From Canna indica (lineage: Eukaryota; Streptophyta; Magnoliopsida; Zingiberales; Cannaceae), in the NCBI GenBank assembly GCA_034359265.1, contig CP136897.1, positions 31,979,501-32,043,500 of the forward strand: a stretch of DNA of 64,000 nt, read 5' to 3'. Shown here piece after piece: positions 32,818 to 43,694 of this stretch. Made by a program: the position numbers and the translations under genes. The first letter of the stretch is position 1, and each line of letters begins with the position of its first letter. The notes under the pieces were generated by a model that worked only from the letters and a program-made list of their open reading frames with translations, had not been told where the DNA came from and did not search any database.

Positions 32818-32934
32818 AGTGCAACATGAGGACTTCCCAAGGGGTCACCCATACTAGTACTAGTATCGCCCAAGCACGCTTAACTTCGGAGTTCTGATGG
32901 GATTCGATGCGTTAGTGCTGGTATGATCGCAACC
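32818..32934 (-). rRNA. 5S rRNA gene, copy 70 (diverged)
   Basis: Changes: nt117 C>T, 108 G>A, 95 C>T, 82 G>T, 72 G>C, 70 G>T, 31 G>A, 28 C>T, 3 G>T. Relative of the copy at 30416, with the same C-split T-run. Confidence 0.9.
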
Positions 32935-33303
32935 GTTATGCACTTCTGATCGTCGGCTAATAAGGGTGAGCGTCCGAGGGAGAGTTCGGGGGTCATTTTC
33001 TTCATCTCTTCGCGCGCCTTTCAGCGCCACGTGAACAGCTGAAATCGAACAATAATGCACGGAGTTACGCCCGTTTTAAACGAAAAATAATAATTGAAAT
33101 GTTATTTTTCTTATTTATTTACAAATTTTAATTTTTCGGGTCGGTTGGTCGATGGAGCCGGCCGTAGAGTTTGCGGCGGGCCCCGCGCGGGCGATCGACA
33201 GCCAAATTTTATGGCGGCGACGTCGTCTGTCCTTAACGTTTGGTTAGAAAGATTGGTAAAAAAAATGATCTCATCGTGCAATCAAATAGGTAATAAAAAA
33301 AAA

Positions 33304-33420
33304 GGTGCAACGCGAGGACTTCCCAGGGGGTCGCCCATCCTAGTACTACTCTCGCACAAGCACGCTTAACTTCGAAGTTCTGATGGGATCCGGTGCGTTA
33401 GTGCTGATATGATCGCACCC
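33304..33420 (-). rRNA. 5S rRNA gene, copy 71
   Basis: Changes: nt109 T>C, 88 T>C, 65 G>T, 46 C>T, 14 C>T. Confidence 0.94.
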
Positions 33421-33778
33421 GTCATGCACTTCTGATCGTCGGCTAATAAGGGTGAGCGTCCGAGGGACAGCTCGGGGTCATTTTCTTCGTCTCTTCGCGT
33501 GCCTTTCAGCGCCACGTGAAGAGCTGAAATCGGACAATAATACACGGAGTTACGCCCGTTTTAAATGAAAAATAATAATTGAAATGCTATTTTTCTTATT
33601 TATTTACAAATTTTAATTTTTCGGGTCGGTTGGTCGATCGAGCCGGCCGTAGAAATTGCGGCGGGCCCCGCGCGGGCGACGGACAGCCAAATTTTATGGC
33701 GACGACGTCGTCCGTCCTTAACGATTGGTAGTAAAAAAAATGATCTCGTCGTGCAATCAAATAGGTAGTAAAAAAATC

Positions 33779-33895
33779 GGTGCAACACAAGGACTTCCCA
33801 GGGGGTCACCCATCCTAGTACTACTCTCGATCAAGCACGCTTAAGTTCGAAGTTTTGATGGGATCCGGTGCGTTAGTGCTGGTATGATCGCACCC
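33779..33895 (-). rRNA. 5S rRNA gene, copy 72 (D set)
   Basis: First D-type copy from the left, with the full D set including nt41 G>A. The gene is followed by GA and then T6. Its 3' spacer lacks about 13 bp around the second T-run compared with other D units. Confidence 0.94.
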
Positions 33896-34263
33896 GTCAT
33901 GCAATTCTGATCATCGGCTAATAAGGGTCAGCGTCCGAGGGACAGCTCGGGGTCATTTTCTTCGTCTCTTCGCGCGCCTTTTAGCGCCACGTGAAAAGCT
34001 GAAATCGGACAATAATGCACGGTGTTACGCCCGTTTTAAACGAAAAATAATAATTGAAATGTTATTTTTCTTATTTATTTACAAATTATAATTTTTCGGG
34101 TCGGTTGGTCGATCGAGCCGGCCGTAGAGGTTGCGTCGGGCCCCGCGCGGGCGATCGACAGCCAAATTTTATGCCGATGACATCATCCGTCCTTAACGTT
34201 TGGTAAGAAAGAGTGGTAAAAAAAATGATCTCGTCGTGCAATCAAATAGGTAGTAAAAAAAAA

Positions 34264-34380
34264 GGTGCAACACGAGGACTTCCCAAGGGGTCACCCATCC
34301 TAGTACCACTCTCGCGCAAGCACACTTAAGTTCGAAGTTCTGATGGGATCCGGTGCGTTAGTGCTAGTATGATCGAACCC
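34264..34380 (-). rRNA. 5S rRNA gene, copy 73 (B/D mixture)
   Basis: B set plus nt57 C>T, nt51 G>C, nt46 C>T and nt5 G>T. The nt51 and nt46 changes belong to the D set, so this copy looks recombinant. Confidence 0.92.
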
Positions 34381-34748
34381 GTCATGCACTTCTGATCGTC
34401 GGCTAATAAGGGTGAGCGTCCGAGGGACAACTCGGGGTCATTTTCTTCGTCTCTTCGCGCACGTTTCAGCGCCACGTGAAAAGCCGAAATCGGACAATAA
34501 TGCACGGAGTTACGCCCGTTTTAAACGAAAAATAATAATTGAAATGTTATTTTTTCTATTTATTTACAAATTTTAATTTTTCGTGTCGGTTGGTCGATCG
34601 AGCCGGCCGTAGAGGTCGCGGCGGGCCCCGCGCGGGCGATCGACAGCCAAATTTTATGGCGACGACGTCGTCCGTCCTTAACGTTTGGTTAGGAAGATTG
34701 GTAAAAAAAATGATCTAGTCATGCAATCAAATAGGTAGTAAAAAAAAA

Positions 34749-34869
34749 GATGCAATGCGAGGGAGGACTTCCTAGGGGGTCACCCATTCTAGTACTACTC
34801 TCGCCCAAGCACGCTTAACTTCGAAGTTCTGATGGGATCCGATGCGTTAGTGCTGGTATGATCACACCC
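34749..34869 (-). rRNA. 5S rRNA gene with 4-nt duplication, copy 74
   Basis: 121 bp: CCTC near nt103-108 is tandemly duplicated, lengthening the 3' part of the RNA. Other changes: nt116 C>T, 110 G>A, 109 T>C, 97 G>A, 82 G>A, 46 C>T, 28 C>T, 6 C>T. The promoter boxes are present, but the RNA is unlikely to fold normally; it could be called a pseudogene. Confidence 0.8.
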
Positions 34870-35238
34870 AATATGCACTTCCGATCGTCGCCTAATATGG
34901 GTGAGCATCTGAGGGAGAGTTCGGGGGTCATTTTCTTTGTCTCTTTGCGCGCCTTTCAGCGCCACGTGAAAAGCTGAAATCGGACAATAATGCACGGTGT
35001 TACGCCCGTTTTAAACGAAAAATAATAATTGAAATGTTATTTTTCTTATTTATTTACAAATTATAATTTTTCGGGTCGGTTGGTCGATCGAGCCGGCCGT
35101 AGAGGTTGCGGCGGGCCCCGCACGGGCTATCGACAGCCAAATTTTATGGCGACGACGTCGTCCGTCCTTAACGTTTGGTTAGAAAGAATGGTAAAAAAAA
35201 AGATCTCGTCGTGCAATCAAATAGGTAGTAAAAAAAAA

Positions 35239-35355
35239 GGTGCAACACGAGGACTTCCGAAGGGGTCACCCATCCTAGTACCACTCTCGCGCAAGCACGC
35301 TTAACTTCGGAGTTCTGATGGGATCCGGTGCGTTAGTGCTAGTATGATCGCACCC
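35239..35355 (-). rRNA. 5S rRNA gene, copy 75 (B97 set)
   Basis: Exactly the B97 set, the type that dominates the next 13 kb. First member of the homogenised region. Confidence 0.97.
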
Positions 35356-35723
35356 GTCATGCACTTCTGATCGTCGGCTAATAAGGGTGAGCCTCCGAGG
35401 GACAACTCGGGGTCATTTTCTTCGTCTCTTCGCGCGCGTTTCAGCGCCACGTGAAAAGCTGGAATCGGACAATAATGCACGGAGTTACGCCCGTTTTAAA
35501 CGAAAAATAATAATTGAAATGTCATTTTTCTTATTTATTTACAAATTTTAATTTTTTGGGTCGGTTGGTCGATCAAGCCGGCTGTACAGGTTGCGGCGGG
35601 CCCCGCGCGGGCGATCGACAGCCAAATTTTATGGCGACGACGTCGTCCGTCCTTAACGTTTGGTTAGAAAGATTGGTAAAAAAAATGATCTCGTCGAGCA
35701 ATCAAATAGGTAGTAAAAAAAAA

Positions 35724-35840
35724 GGTGCAACACGAGGACTTCCGAAGGGGTCACCCATCCTAGTACCACTCTCGCGCAAGCACGCTTAACTTCGGAGTTC
35801 TAATGGGATCCGGTGCGTTAGTGCTAGTATGATCGCACCC
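35724..35840 (-). rRNA. 5S rRNA gene, copy 76 (B97 + nt39)
   Basis: B97 plus nt39 C>T. The same five-plus-one combination returns at 39204, 44549 and 47463, always after a B97 copy. Confidence 0.96.
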
Positions 35841-36211
35841 ATCATGCACTTCTGATCGTCGGCTAATAAGGGTGAGCGTCCGAGGGACAACTCGGGGTCA
35901 TTTTCTTCTTCTCTTCGCGCGCGTTTCAGCGCCACGTGAAAAGCTGGAATTGGACAATAATGCACGAAGTTAAGCCCGTTTTAAACGAAAAATAATAATT
36001 GAAATGTCATTTTTCTTATTTATTTACAAATTTTAATTTTTCGGGTCGGTTGGTCGATCGAGCCGGCCGTAGAGATTGCGATGGGCCCCACGCGGGCGAC
36101 GGACAGCCAAATTTTATGGCGACGACGTCGTCCATCCTTAACGATTGGTTAGAAAGATTGGTAGTAAAAAAAATGATCTCGTCGTGCAATCAAATAGGTA
36201 GTAAAAAAATC

Positions 36212-36328
36212 GGTGCAAGACAAGGACTTCCCAGGGGGTCACCCATCCTAGTACTAGTCTCGATCAAGCACGCTTAAGTTCGAAGTTTTGATGGGATCCG
36301 GTGCGTTAGTGCTGGTATGATCGCACCC
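36212..36328 (-). rRNA. 5S rRNA gene, copy 77 (D set)
   Basis: Full D set with two private changes, nt110 G>C and nt72 G>C. Its spacer has the D-specific three-base insertion next to the second T-run, giving a 488-bp unit. Confidence 0.95.
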
Positions 36329-36695
36329 GTCATGCAATTCTGATCGTCGGCTAATAAGGGTCAGCGTCCGAGGGACAGCTCGGGGTCATTTTCTTTGTCT
36401 CTTCGCGCGCCTTTCAGCGCCACGTGAAAAGCTAAAATCGAACAATAATGCACGGAGTTACGCCCGTTTTAAACGAAAAATAATAATTGAAATGTTATTT
36501 TTCTTATTTATTTACAAATTTTAATTTTTCGGGTCGGTTGGTCGATCGAGCCGGCCGTAGAGGTTGCGGCGGGCCCCGCGCGGGCGAACGACAGCCAAAT
36601 TTTATGGCGACGACGCCGTCCGTCCTCAACGTTTGCTTAGAAAGATTGGTAAAAAAATGATCTCGTCGTGCAATCAAATAGGTAGTAAAAAAAAA

Positions 36696-36721
36696 GGTGC
36701 AACACGAGGACTTCCCAGGGG
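36696..36721 (-). pseudogene. 5S remnant (3' 26 nt), copy 78
   Basis: Only nt92-117 remain. After GGGG the sequence switches to spacer beginning AAAGATTGG, so a second copy of the 3' spacer and terminator follows at once and the next full gene starts 83 bp away. All of box A, IE and most of box C are missing. Confidence 0.92.
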
Positions 36722-36778
36722 AAAGATTGGTAAAAAAAATGATCTCATCGTGCAATCAAATAGGTAGTAAAAAAAAAA

Positions 36779-36895
36779 GGTGCAACACGAGGACTTCCCA
36801 GGGGGTCACCCATACTAGTACTACTCTCGCCCAAGCACGCTTAACTTCAGAGTTCTGATGGGATCCGGTGCGTTAGTGCTGGTATGATCGCACCC
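36779..36895 (-). rRNA. 5S rRNA gene, copy 79
   Basis: Changes: nt82 G>T and nt47 C>T. Confidence 0.96.
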
Positions 36896-37263
36896 ATCGT
36901 GCACTTCTGATCGTCGGCTAATAAGGGTGAGCGTCCGAGGGATAGCTCGTGTTCATTTTCTTCGTCTCTTCGCGCGCATTTTAGAGCCACGTGAAAAGGT
37001 GAAATCGGACAATAATGCACGGAGTTACGCCCGTTTTAAATGAAAAATAATAATTGAAATGTTATTTTTCTTATTTATTTACAAATTTTAATTTTTCGGG
37101 TCGGTTGGTCGATCGAGCCGGCCGTAGAGGTTGCGGCGGGCCCCGCTCGGGCGATCGACAGCCAAATTTTATGTCGACGACGTCGTCCGTCCTTAACGTT
37201 TGGTTAGAAAGATTGGTAAAAAAAATGATCTCGTCGTGCAATCAAATAGGTAGTAAAAAAAAA

Positions 37264-37380
37264 GGTGCAACACGAGGACTTCCCAGGGGGTCACCCTTCC
37301 TAGTACGACTGTCGCCCAAGCACGCTTAACTTCGGAGTTCTGATGGGATCCGGTGCGTTAGTGCTGGTATGATCGCACCC
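37264..37380 (-). rRNA. 5S rRNA gene, copy 80 (E set)
   Basis: Exactly the E set: nt84 T>A in box C, nt74 A>C, nt70 G>C in IE. The same gene sequence recurs at 43093, 46007, 48435 and 54248. Confidence 0.97.
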
Positions 37381-37748
37381 GTCGTGCACTTCTGATCGTC
37401 GGCTAATAAGGGTGAGCGTCCGAGGGATAGCTCGGGGTCATTTTCTTCATCTCTTCGCGCTCCTTTTAGCGCCACGTGAAAAGATGAAATCGGACAATAA
37501 TGCACGAAGTTACGCCCGTTTTAAACGAAAAATAATAATTGAAATGTTATTTTTCTTATTTATTTACAAATTTTAATTTTTCGAGTCGGTTGGTCGATCG
37601 AGCCGGCCGAAGAGGTTGCGGCGGGCCCCGCGCGGGTGATCGACAGCCAAATCTTATGTCGACGACGTCGTCCGTCCTTAACGTTTGGTTAGAAAGATTG
37701 GTAAAAAAAATGATCTCGTCGTGCAATCACATAGGTAGTAAAAAAAAA

Positions 37749-37865
37749 AGTGCAACACAAGGACTTGCCAGGGGGTCACCCATCCTAGTACTACTCTCGC
37801 CCAAGCACGCTTAACTTCGGAGTTATGATGGGATCCGGTGCGTTAGTGCTGGTATGGTCTCACCC
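37749..37865 (-). rRNA. 5S rRNA gene, copy 81 (F set)
   Basis: F set plus private nt99 G>C and nt6 C>A. It follows an E copy, as the other F copies do. Confidence 0.95.
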
Positions 37866-38233
37866 ATCGTACACTTCTGATCGTCGGCTAATAAAGGTGA
37901 GCGTCCGAGGGATAGCTCGGGGTCATTTTCTTCGTCTCTTCGCGCGCCTTTTAGCGCCACGTGAAAAGATGAAATCGGACAATAATGCACGAAGTTACGC
38001 CCGTTTTAAACGAAAAATAATAATTGAAATGTTATTTTTCTTATTTATTTGCAAATTTTAATTTTTCGAGTCGGTTGGTCGATCGAGCCGGCCGAAGAGG
38101 TTGCGGCGGGCCCCGCGCGGGCGATCGACAGCCAAATCTTATGTCGACGACGTCGTCCGTCCTTAACGTTTGGTTAGAAAGATTGGTAAAAAAAATGATC
38201 TCGTCGTGCAATCAAATAGGTAGTAAAAAAAAA

Positions 38234-38350
38234 AGTGCAACACGAGGACTTCCCAGGGGGTCACCCATCCTAGTACTACTCTCGCCCAAGCACGCTTAAC
38301 TTCGGAGTTCTGATGGGATCCGGTGCGTTAGTGCTGGTATGATTGCACAC
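38234..38350 (-). rRNA. 5S rRNA gene, copy 82 (G set)
   Basis: G set: nt117 C>T, nt7 G>A, nt2 G>T. The two 5' changes sit in the terminal helix strand and would weaken pairing with the 3' end. Confidence 0.96.
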
Positions 38351-38718
38351 ATCGTGCACTTCTGATCGTCGGCTAATAAAGGTGAGCGTCCGAGGGATAG
38401 CTCGGGGTCATTTTCTTCGTCTCTTCGCGCGCCTTTTAGCGCCACGTGAAAAGATGAAATCGGACAATAATGCACGAAATTACGCCCGTTTTAAACGAAA
38501 AATAATAATTGAAATGTTATTTTTCTTATTTATTTACAAATTTTAATTTTTCGGGTCAGTTGGTCGATCGAGCCGGCCGTAGAGGTTGCGGCGGGCCCCG
38601 CACGGGCTATCGACAGCCAAATTTTATGGCGACGACGTCGTCCGTCCTTAACGTTTGGTTAGAAAGATTGGTAAAAAAAATGATCTCGTCGTGCAATCAA
38701 ATAGGTAGTAAAAAAAAA

Positions 38719-38835
38719 GGTGCAACACGAGGACTTCCGAAGGGGTCACCCATCCTAGTACCACTCTCGCGCAAGCACGCTTAACTTCGGAGTTCTGATG
38801 GGATCCGGTGCGTTAGTGCTAGTATGATCGCACCC
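38719..38835 (-). rRNA. 5S rRNA gene, copy 83 (B97 set)
   Basis: Exactly B97; same gene sequence as at 35239. Confidence 0.97.
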
Positions 38836-39203
38836 GTCATGCACTTCTGATCGTCGGCTAATAAGGGTGAGCCTCCGAGGGACAACTGGGGGTCATTTTC
38901 TTCGTCTCTTCGCGCGCGTTTCAGCGCCACGTGAAAAGCTGGAATCGGACAATAATGCACGGAGTTACGCCCGTTTTAAACGAAAAATAATAATTGAAAT
39001 GTCATTTTTCTTATTTATTTACAAATTTTAATTTTTTGGGTCGGTTGGTCGATCAAGCCGGCTGTACAGGTTGCGGCGGGCCCCTTGCGGGCGATCGACA
39101 GCCAAATTTTATGGCGACGACGTCGTCCGTCCTTAACGTTTGGTTAGAAAGATTGGTAAAAAAAATGATCTCGTCGAGCAATCAAATAGGTAGTAAAAAA
39201 AAA

Positions 39204-39320
39204 GGTGCAACACGAGGACTTCCGAAGGGGTCACCCATCCTAGTACCACTCTCGCGCAAGCACGCTTAACTTCGGAGTTCTAATGGGATCCGGTGCGTTA
39301 GTGCTAGTATGATCGCACCC
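39204..39320 (-). rRNA. 5S rRNA gene, copy 84 (B97 + nt39)
   Basis: Same gene sequence as at 35724. Confidence 0.97.
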
Positions 39321-39691
39321 GTCATGCACTTCTGATCGTCGGCTAATAAGGGTGAGCGTCCGAGGGACAACTCGGGGTCATTTTCTTCGTCTCTTCGCGC
39401 GCGTTTCAGCGCCACGTGAAAAGCTGGAATTGGACAATAATGCACGGAGTTACGCCCGTTTTAAACGAAAAATAATAATTGAAATGTCATTTTTCTTATT
39501 TATTTACAAATTTTAATTTTTTGGGTCGGTTGGTCGATCGAGCCGGCCGTAGAGGTTGCGATGGGCCCCACGCGGGCGACGGATAGCCAAATTTTATGGC
39601 GACGACGTCGTCCGTCCTTAACGATTGGTTAGAAAGATTGATAGTAAAAAAAATGATCTCGTCGTGCAATCAAATAGGTAGTAAAAAAATC

Positions 39692-39808
39692 GGTGCAACA
39701 CAAGGACTTCCCAGGGGGTCACCCATCCTAGTACTACTCTCGATCAAGCACGCTTAAGTTCGAAGTTTTGATGGGATCCGGTGCGTTAGTGCTGGTATGA
39801 TCGCACCC
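39692..39808 (-). rRNA. 5S rRNA gene, copy 85 (D set)
   Basis: Exactly the D set with nt41 G>A. Confidence 0.97.
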
Positions 39809-40176
39809 GTCATGCAATTCTGATCGTCGGCTAATAAGGGTCAGCGTCCGAGGGACAGCTCGGGGTCATTTTCTTCGTCTCTTCGCGCGCCTTTCAGCGC
39901 CACGTGAAAAGCTAAAATCGAACAATAACGCACGGAGTTACGCCCGTTTTAAATGAAAAATAATAATTGAAATGTTATTTTTCTTATTTATTTACAAATT
40001 TTAATTTTTCGGGTCGGTTGGTCGATCGAGCCGGCCGTAGAGGTTGCGGCGGGCCCCGCGCGGGCGATCGACAGCCAAATTTTATGTCGACGACGTCGTC
40101 CGTCCTTAACGTTTGGTTAGAAAGATTGGTAAAAAAAATGATCTCGTCGTGCAATCAAATAGGTAGTAAAAAAAAA

Positions 40177-40293
40177 AGTGCAACACGAGGACTTCCCAAG
40201 GGGTCACCCATCCTAGTACTACTCTCGCCCAAGCACGCTTAACTTCGGAGTTCTGATGGGATCCGGTGCGTTAGTGCTGGTATGATTGCACAC
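40177..40293 (-). rRNA. 5S rRNA gene, copy 86 (G set)
   Basis: G set plus nt95 C>T, a B-type base at one position, unlike the other G copies. Confidence 0.96.
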
Positions 40294-40661
40294 ATCGTGC
40301 ACTTCTGATCGTCGGCTAATAAAGGTGAGCGTCCGAGGGATAGCTCGGGGTCATTTTCTTCGTCTCTTCGCGCGCCTTTTAGCGCCACGTGAAAAGATGA
40401 AATCGGACAATAATGCACGAAATTACGCCCGTTTTAAACGAAAAATAATAATTGAAATGTTATTTTTCTTATTTATTTACAAATTTTAATTTTTCGGGTC
40501 AGTTGGTCGATCGAGCCGGCCGTAGAGGTTGCGGCGGGCCCCGCACGGGCTATCGACAGCCAAATTTTATGGCGACGACGTCGTCCGTCCTTAACGTTTG
40601 GTTAGAAAGATTGGTAAAAAAAATGATCTCGTCGTGCAATCAAATAGGTAGTAAAAAAAAA

Positions 40662-40778
40662 GGTGCAACACGAGGACTTCCGAAGGGGTCACCCATCCTA
40701 GTACCACTCTCGCGCAAGCACGCTTAACTTCGGAGTTCTGATGGGATCCGGTGCGTTAGTGCTAGTATGATCGCACCC
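40662..40778 (-). rRNA. 5S rRNA gene, copy 87 (B97 set)
   Basis: Exactly B97. Confidence 0.97.
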
Positions 40779-41149
40779 GTCATGCACTTCTGATCGTCGG
40801 CTAATAAGGGTGAGCGTCCGAGGGACAACTCGGGGTCATTTTCTTCGTCTCTTCGCGCGTGTTTCAGCGCCACGTGAAAAGCTGGAATTGGACAATAATG
40901 CACGGAGTTACGCCCGTTTTAAACGAAAAATAATAATTGAAATGTCATTTTTCTTATTTATTTACAAATGTTAATTTTTTGGGTCGGTTGGTCGATCGAG
41001 CCGGCCGTAGAGGTTGCGATGGGCCCCACGCGGGCGACGGACAGCCAAATTTTATGGCGACGACGTCGTCCGTCCTTAACGATTGGTTAGAAAGATTGGT
41101 AGTAAAAAAAATGATCTCGTCGTGCAATCAAATAGGTAGTAAAAAAATC

Positions 41150-41266
41150 GGTGCAACACAAGGACTTCCCAGGGGGTCACCCATCCTAGTACTACTCTCG
41201 ATCAAGCACGCTTAAGTTCGAAGTTTTGATGGGATCCGGTGCGTTAGTGCTGGTATGATCGCACCC
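41150..41266 (-). rRNA. 5S rRNA gene, copy 88 (D set)
   Basis: Exactly the D set with nt41 G>A. Confidence 0.97.
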
Positions 41267-41634
41267 GTCATGCAATTCTGATCGTTGGCTAATAAGGGTC
41301 AGCGTCCGAGGGACAGCTCGGGGTCATTTTCTTCGTCTCTTCGCGCGCCTTTCAGCGCCACGTGAAAAGCTAAAATCGAACAATAATGCACGGAGTTACA
41401 CCCGTTTTAAACGAAAAATAATAATTGAAATGTTATTTTTCTTATTTATTTACAAATTTTAATTTTTCGGGTCGGTTGGTCGATCGAGCCGGCCGTAGAG
41501 GTTGCGGCGGGCCCCGCGCGGGCGATCGACAGCCAAATTTTATGTCGACGACGTCGTCCGTCCTTAACGTTTGGTTAGAAAGATTGGTAAAAAAAATGAT
41601 CTCGTCGTGCAATCAAATAGGTAGTAAAAAAAAA

Positions 41635-41751
41635 AGTGCAACACGAGGACTTCCCAGGGGGTCACCCATCCTAGTACTACTCTCGCCCAAGCACGCTTAA
41701 CTTCGGAGTTCTGATGGGATCCGGTGCGTTAGTGCTGGTATGATTGCACAC
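41635..41751 (-). rRNA. 5S rRNA gene, copy 89 (G set)
   Basis: Exactly the G set, the same gene as at 38234. Confidence 0.97.
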
Positions 41752-42119
41752 ATCGTGCACTTCTGATCGTCGGCTAATAAAGGTGAGCGTCCGAGGGATA
41801 GCTCGGGGTCATTTTCTTCGTCTCTTCGCGCGCCTTTTAGCGCCACGTGAAAAGATGAAATCGGACAATAATGCACGAAATTACGCCCGTTTTAAACGAA
41901 AAATAATAATTGAAATGTTATTTTTCTTATTTATTTACAAATTTTAATTTTTCGGGTCAGTTGGTCGATCGAGCCGGCCGTAGAGGTTGCGGCGGGCCCC
42001 GCACGGGCTATCGACAGCCAAATTTTATGGCGACGACGTCGTCCGTCCTTAACGTTTGGTTAGAAAGATTGGTAAAAAAAATGATCTCGTCGTGCAATCA
42101 AATAGGTAGTAAAAAAAAA

Positions 42120-42236
42120 GGTGCAACACGAGGACTTCCGAAGGGGTCACCCATCCTAGTACCACTCTCGCGCAAGCACGCTTAACTTCGGAGTTCTGAT
42201 GGGATCCGGTGCGTTAGTGCTAGTATGATCGCACCC
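42120..42236 (-). rRNA. 5S rRNA gene, copy 90 (B97 set)
   Basis: Exactly B97. Confidence 0.97.
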
Positions 42237-42607
42237 GTCATGCACTTCTGATCGTCGGCTAATAAGGGTGAGCCTCCGAGGGACAACTCGGGGTCATTTT
42301 CTTCGTCTCTTCGCGCGCGTTTCAGCGCCACGTGAAAAGCTGGAATTGGACAATAATGCACGGAGTTACGCCCGTTTTAAACGAAAAATAATAATTGAAA
42401 TGTCATTTTTCTTATTTATTTACAAAATTTAATTTTTTGGGTCGGTTGGTCGATCGAGCCGGCCGTAGAGGTTGCGATGGGTCCCACGCGGGCGACGGAC
42501 AGCCAAATTTTATGGCAACGACGTCGTCCGTCCTTAACGATTGGTTAGAAAGATTGGTAGTAAAAAAAATGATCTCGTCGTGCAATCAAATAGGTAGTAA
42601 AAAAATC

Positions 42608-42724
42608 GGTGCAACACAAGGACTTCCCAGGGGGTCACCCATCCTAGTACTACTCTCGATCAAGCACGCTTAAGTTCGAAGTTCTGATGGGATCCGGTGC
42701 GTTAGTGCTGGTATGATCGCACCC
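42608..42724 (-). rRNA. 5S rRNA gene, copy 91 (D set without nt41)
   Basis: D set but nt41 is the majority base. The same form occurs at 45522, its partner in the 2,914-bp repeat. Confidence 0.97.
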
Positions 42725-43092
42725 GTCATGCAATTCTGATCGTCGGCTAATAAGGGTCAGCGTCCGAGGGACAGCTCGGGGTCATTTTCTTCGTCTCTTC
42801 GCGCGCCTTTCAGCGCCACGTGAAAAGCTAAAATCGAACAATAATGCACGGAGTTACGCCCGTTTTAAACGAAAAATAATAATTGAAATGTTATTTTTCT
42901 TATTTATTTACAAATTTTAATTTTTCGGGTCGGTTGGTCGATCGAGCCGGCCGTAGAGGTTGCGGCGGGCCCCGCGCGGGCGATCGACAGCCAAATTTTA
43001 TGTCGACAACGTCGTCCGTCCTTAACGTTTGGTTAGAAAGATTGGTAAAAAAAATGATCTCGTCGTGCAATCAAATAGGTAGTAAAAAAAAA

Positions 43093-43209
43093 GGTGCAAC
43101 ACGAGGACTTCCCAGGGGGTCACCCTTCCTAGTACGACTGTCGCCCAAGCACGCTTAACTTCGGAGTTCTGATGGGATCCGGTGCGTTAGTGCTGGTATG
43201 ATCGCACCC
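43093..43209 (-). rRNA. 5S rRNA gene, copy 92 (E set)
   Basis: Exactly the E set. Confidence 0.97.
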
Positions 43210-43238
43210 GTCGTGCACTTCTGATCGTCGGCTAATAA
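43210..43238 (-). promoter_or_regulatory. 5S upstream promoter elements (representative)
   Basis: Read on the minus strand, the base at -1 is C and an AT-rich TTATTAG lies at -29 to -23. Plant 5S genes typically have a TATA-like element near -28, a GC dinucleotide near -12 and C at -1; the -12 position here reads GA, so only two of the three are recognisable. The same layout occurs upstream of nearly every gene in the window. The main promoter is internal to the gene. Confidence 0.6.
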
Positions 43239-43531
43239 GGGTGAGCGTCCGAGGGATAGCTCGGGGTCATTTTCTTCATCTCTTCGCGCTCCTTTTAGCG
43301 CCACGTGAAAAGATGAAATCGGACAATAATGCACGAAGTTACGCCCGTTTTAAACGAAAAATAATAATTGAAATGTTATTTTTCTTATTTATTTACAAAT
43401 TTTAATTTTTCGAGTCGGTTGGTCGATCGAGCCGGCCGAAGAGGTTGCGGCGGGCCCCGCGCGGGCGATCGACAGCCAAATCTTATGTCGACGACGTCGT
43501 CCGTCCTTAACGTTTGGTTAGAAAGATTGGT

Positions 43532-43539
43532 AAAAAAAA
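43532..43539 (-). terminator. Second downstream T-run (representative back-up terminator)
   Basis: A second run of eight T's on the minus strand lies about 38 bp past the gene end. It is present in almost every unit, usually 6-8 T's. It would stop Pol III molecules that read through the first run. That role is inferred from position and composition, not shown. Confidence 0.55.
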
Positions 43540-43568
43540 TGATCTCGTCGTGCAATCAAATAGGTAGT

Positions 43569-43577
43569 AAAAAAAAA
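43569..43577 (-). terminator. Pol III T-run terminator (representative)
   Basis: An uninterrupted A-run on the + strand directly abuts the 3' end of the 5S gene starting at 43578, giving a T-run of nine or more in the transcript. T-runs of four or more terminate Pol III. Most copies have 8-10 T's. Some have the run broken by G (copies at 1073, 1707x-type 'GT' interruptions such as 16707 and 17877) or by A (copies at 102, 5632 and 9706). Confidence 0.85.
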
Positions 43578-43694
43578 AGTGCAACACAAGGACTTCCCAG
43601 GGGGTCACCCATCCTAGTACTACTCTCGCCCAAGCACGCTTAACTTCGGAGTTATGATGGGATCCGGTGCGTTAGTGCTGGTATGGTCGCACCC
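43578..43694 (-). rRNA. 5S rRNA gene, copy 93 (F set)
   Basis: Exactly the F set. Partner at 46492. Confidence 0.97.

Larger units (their letters stand above)
38234..40176. repeat. Higher-order unit G-B97-B97/39-D (1,943 bp)
   Basis: Four units, 82-85, in the order G, B97, B97 with nt39, D. The next two repeats to the right keep G, B97 and D but drop the nt39 unit, giving 1,458 bp. Confidence 0.85.
40177..41634. repeat. Higher-order unit G-B97-D, first copy (1,458 bp)
   Basis: Units 86-88. The next three units repeat the order at an exact 1,458-bp offset (40177/41635, 40662/42120, 41150/42608). Confidence 0.88.
41635..43092. repeat. Higher-order unit G-B97-D, second copy (1,458 bp)
   Basis: Units 89-91, partner of 40177-41634. 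Its B97-D pair also begins the 2,914-bp repeat, so the two higher-order repeats overlap. Confidence 0.88.
43210..43577 (-). repeat. Representative 5S intergenic spacer (368 bp)
   Basis: This spacer stands for every 5S-to-5S interval in the window. On the + strand it runs: 5S 5' flank with promoter elements (43210-43240); mixed sequence; an AT-rich tract (43348-43410); a GC-rich stretch with CGATCG, GCCGGC and GGGCCC palindromes (43411-43473); a perfect 12-bp palindrome GACGACGTCGTC (43490-43501); a T8 run on the minus strand (43532-43539); then the primary terminator next to the following gene. I see no RNA gene or protein gene in these spacers. The open frames crossing them run into antisense 5S and are treated as chance. 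Confidence 0.9.

Noticed and set aside
43411..43473. GC-rich palindromic stretch as an intrinsic bacterial-type terminator
   Set aside because: It lies in mid-spacer of a plant Pol III array, not next to a gene end, and is not followed directly by a T-run.
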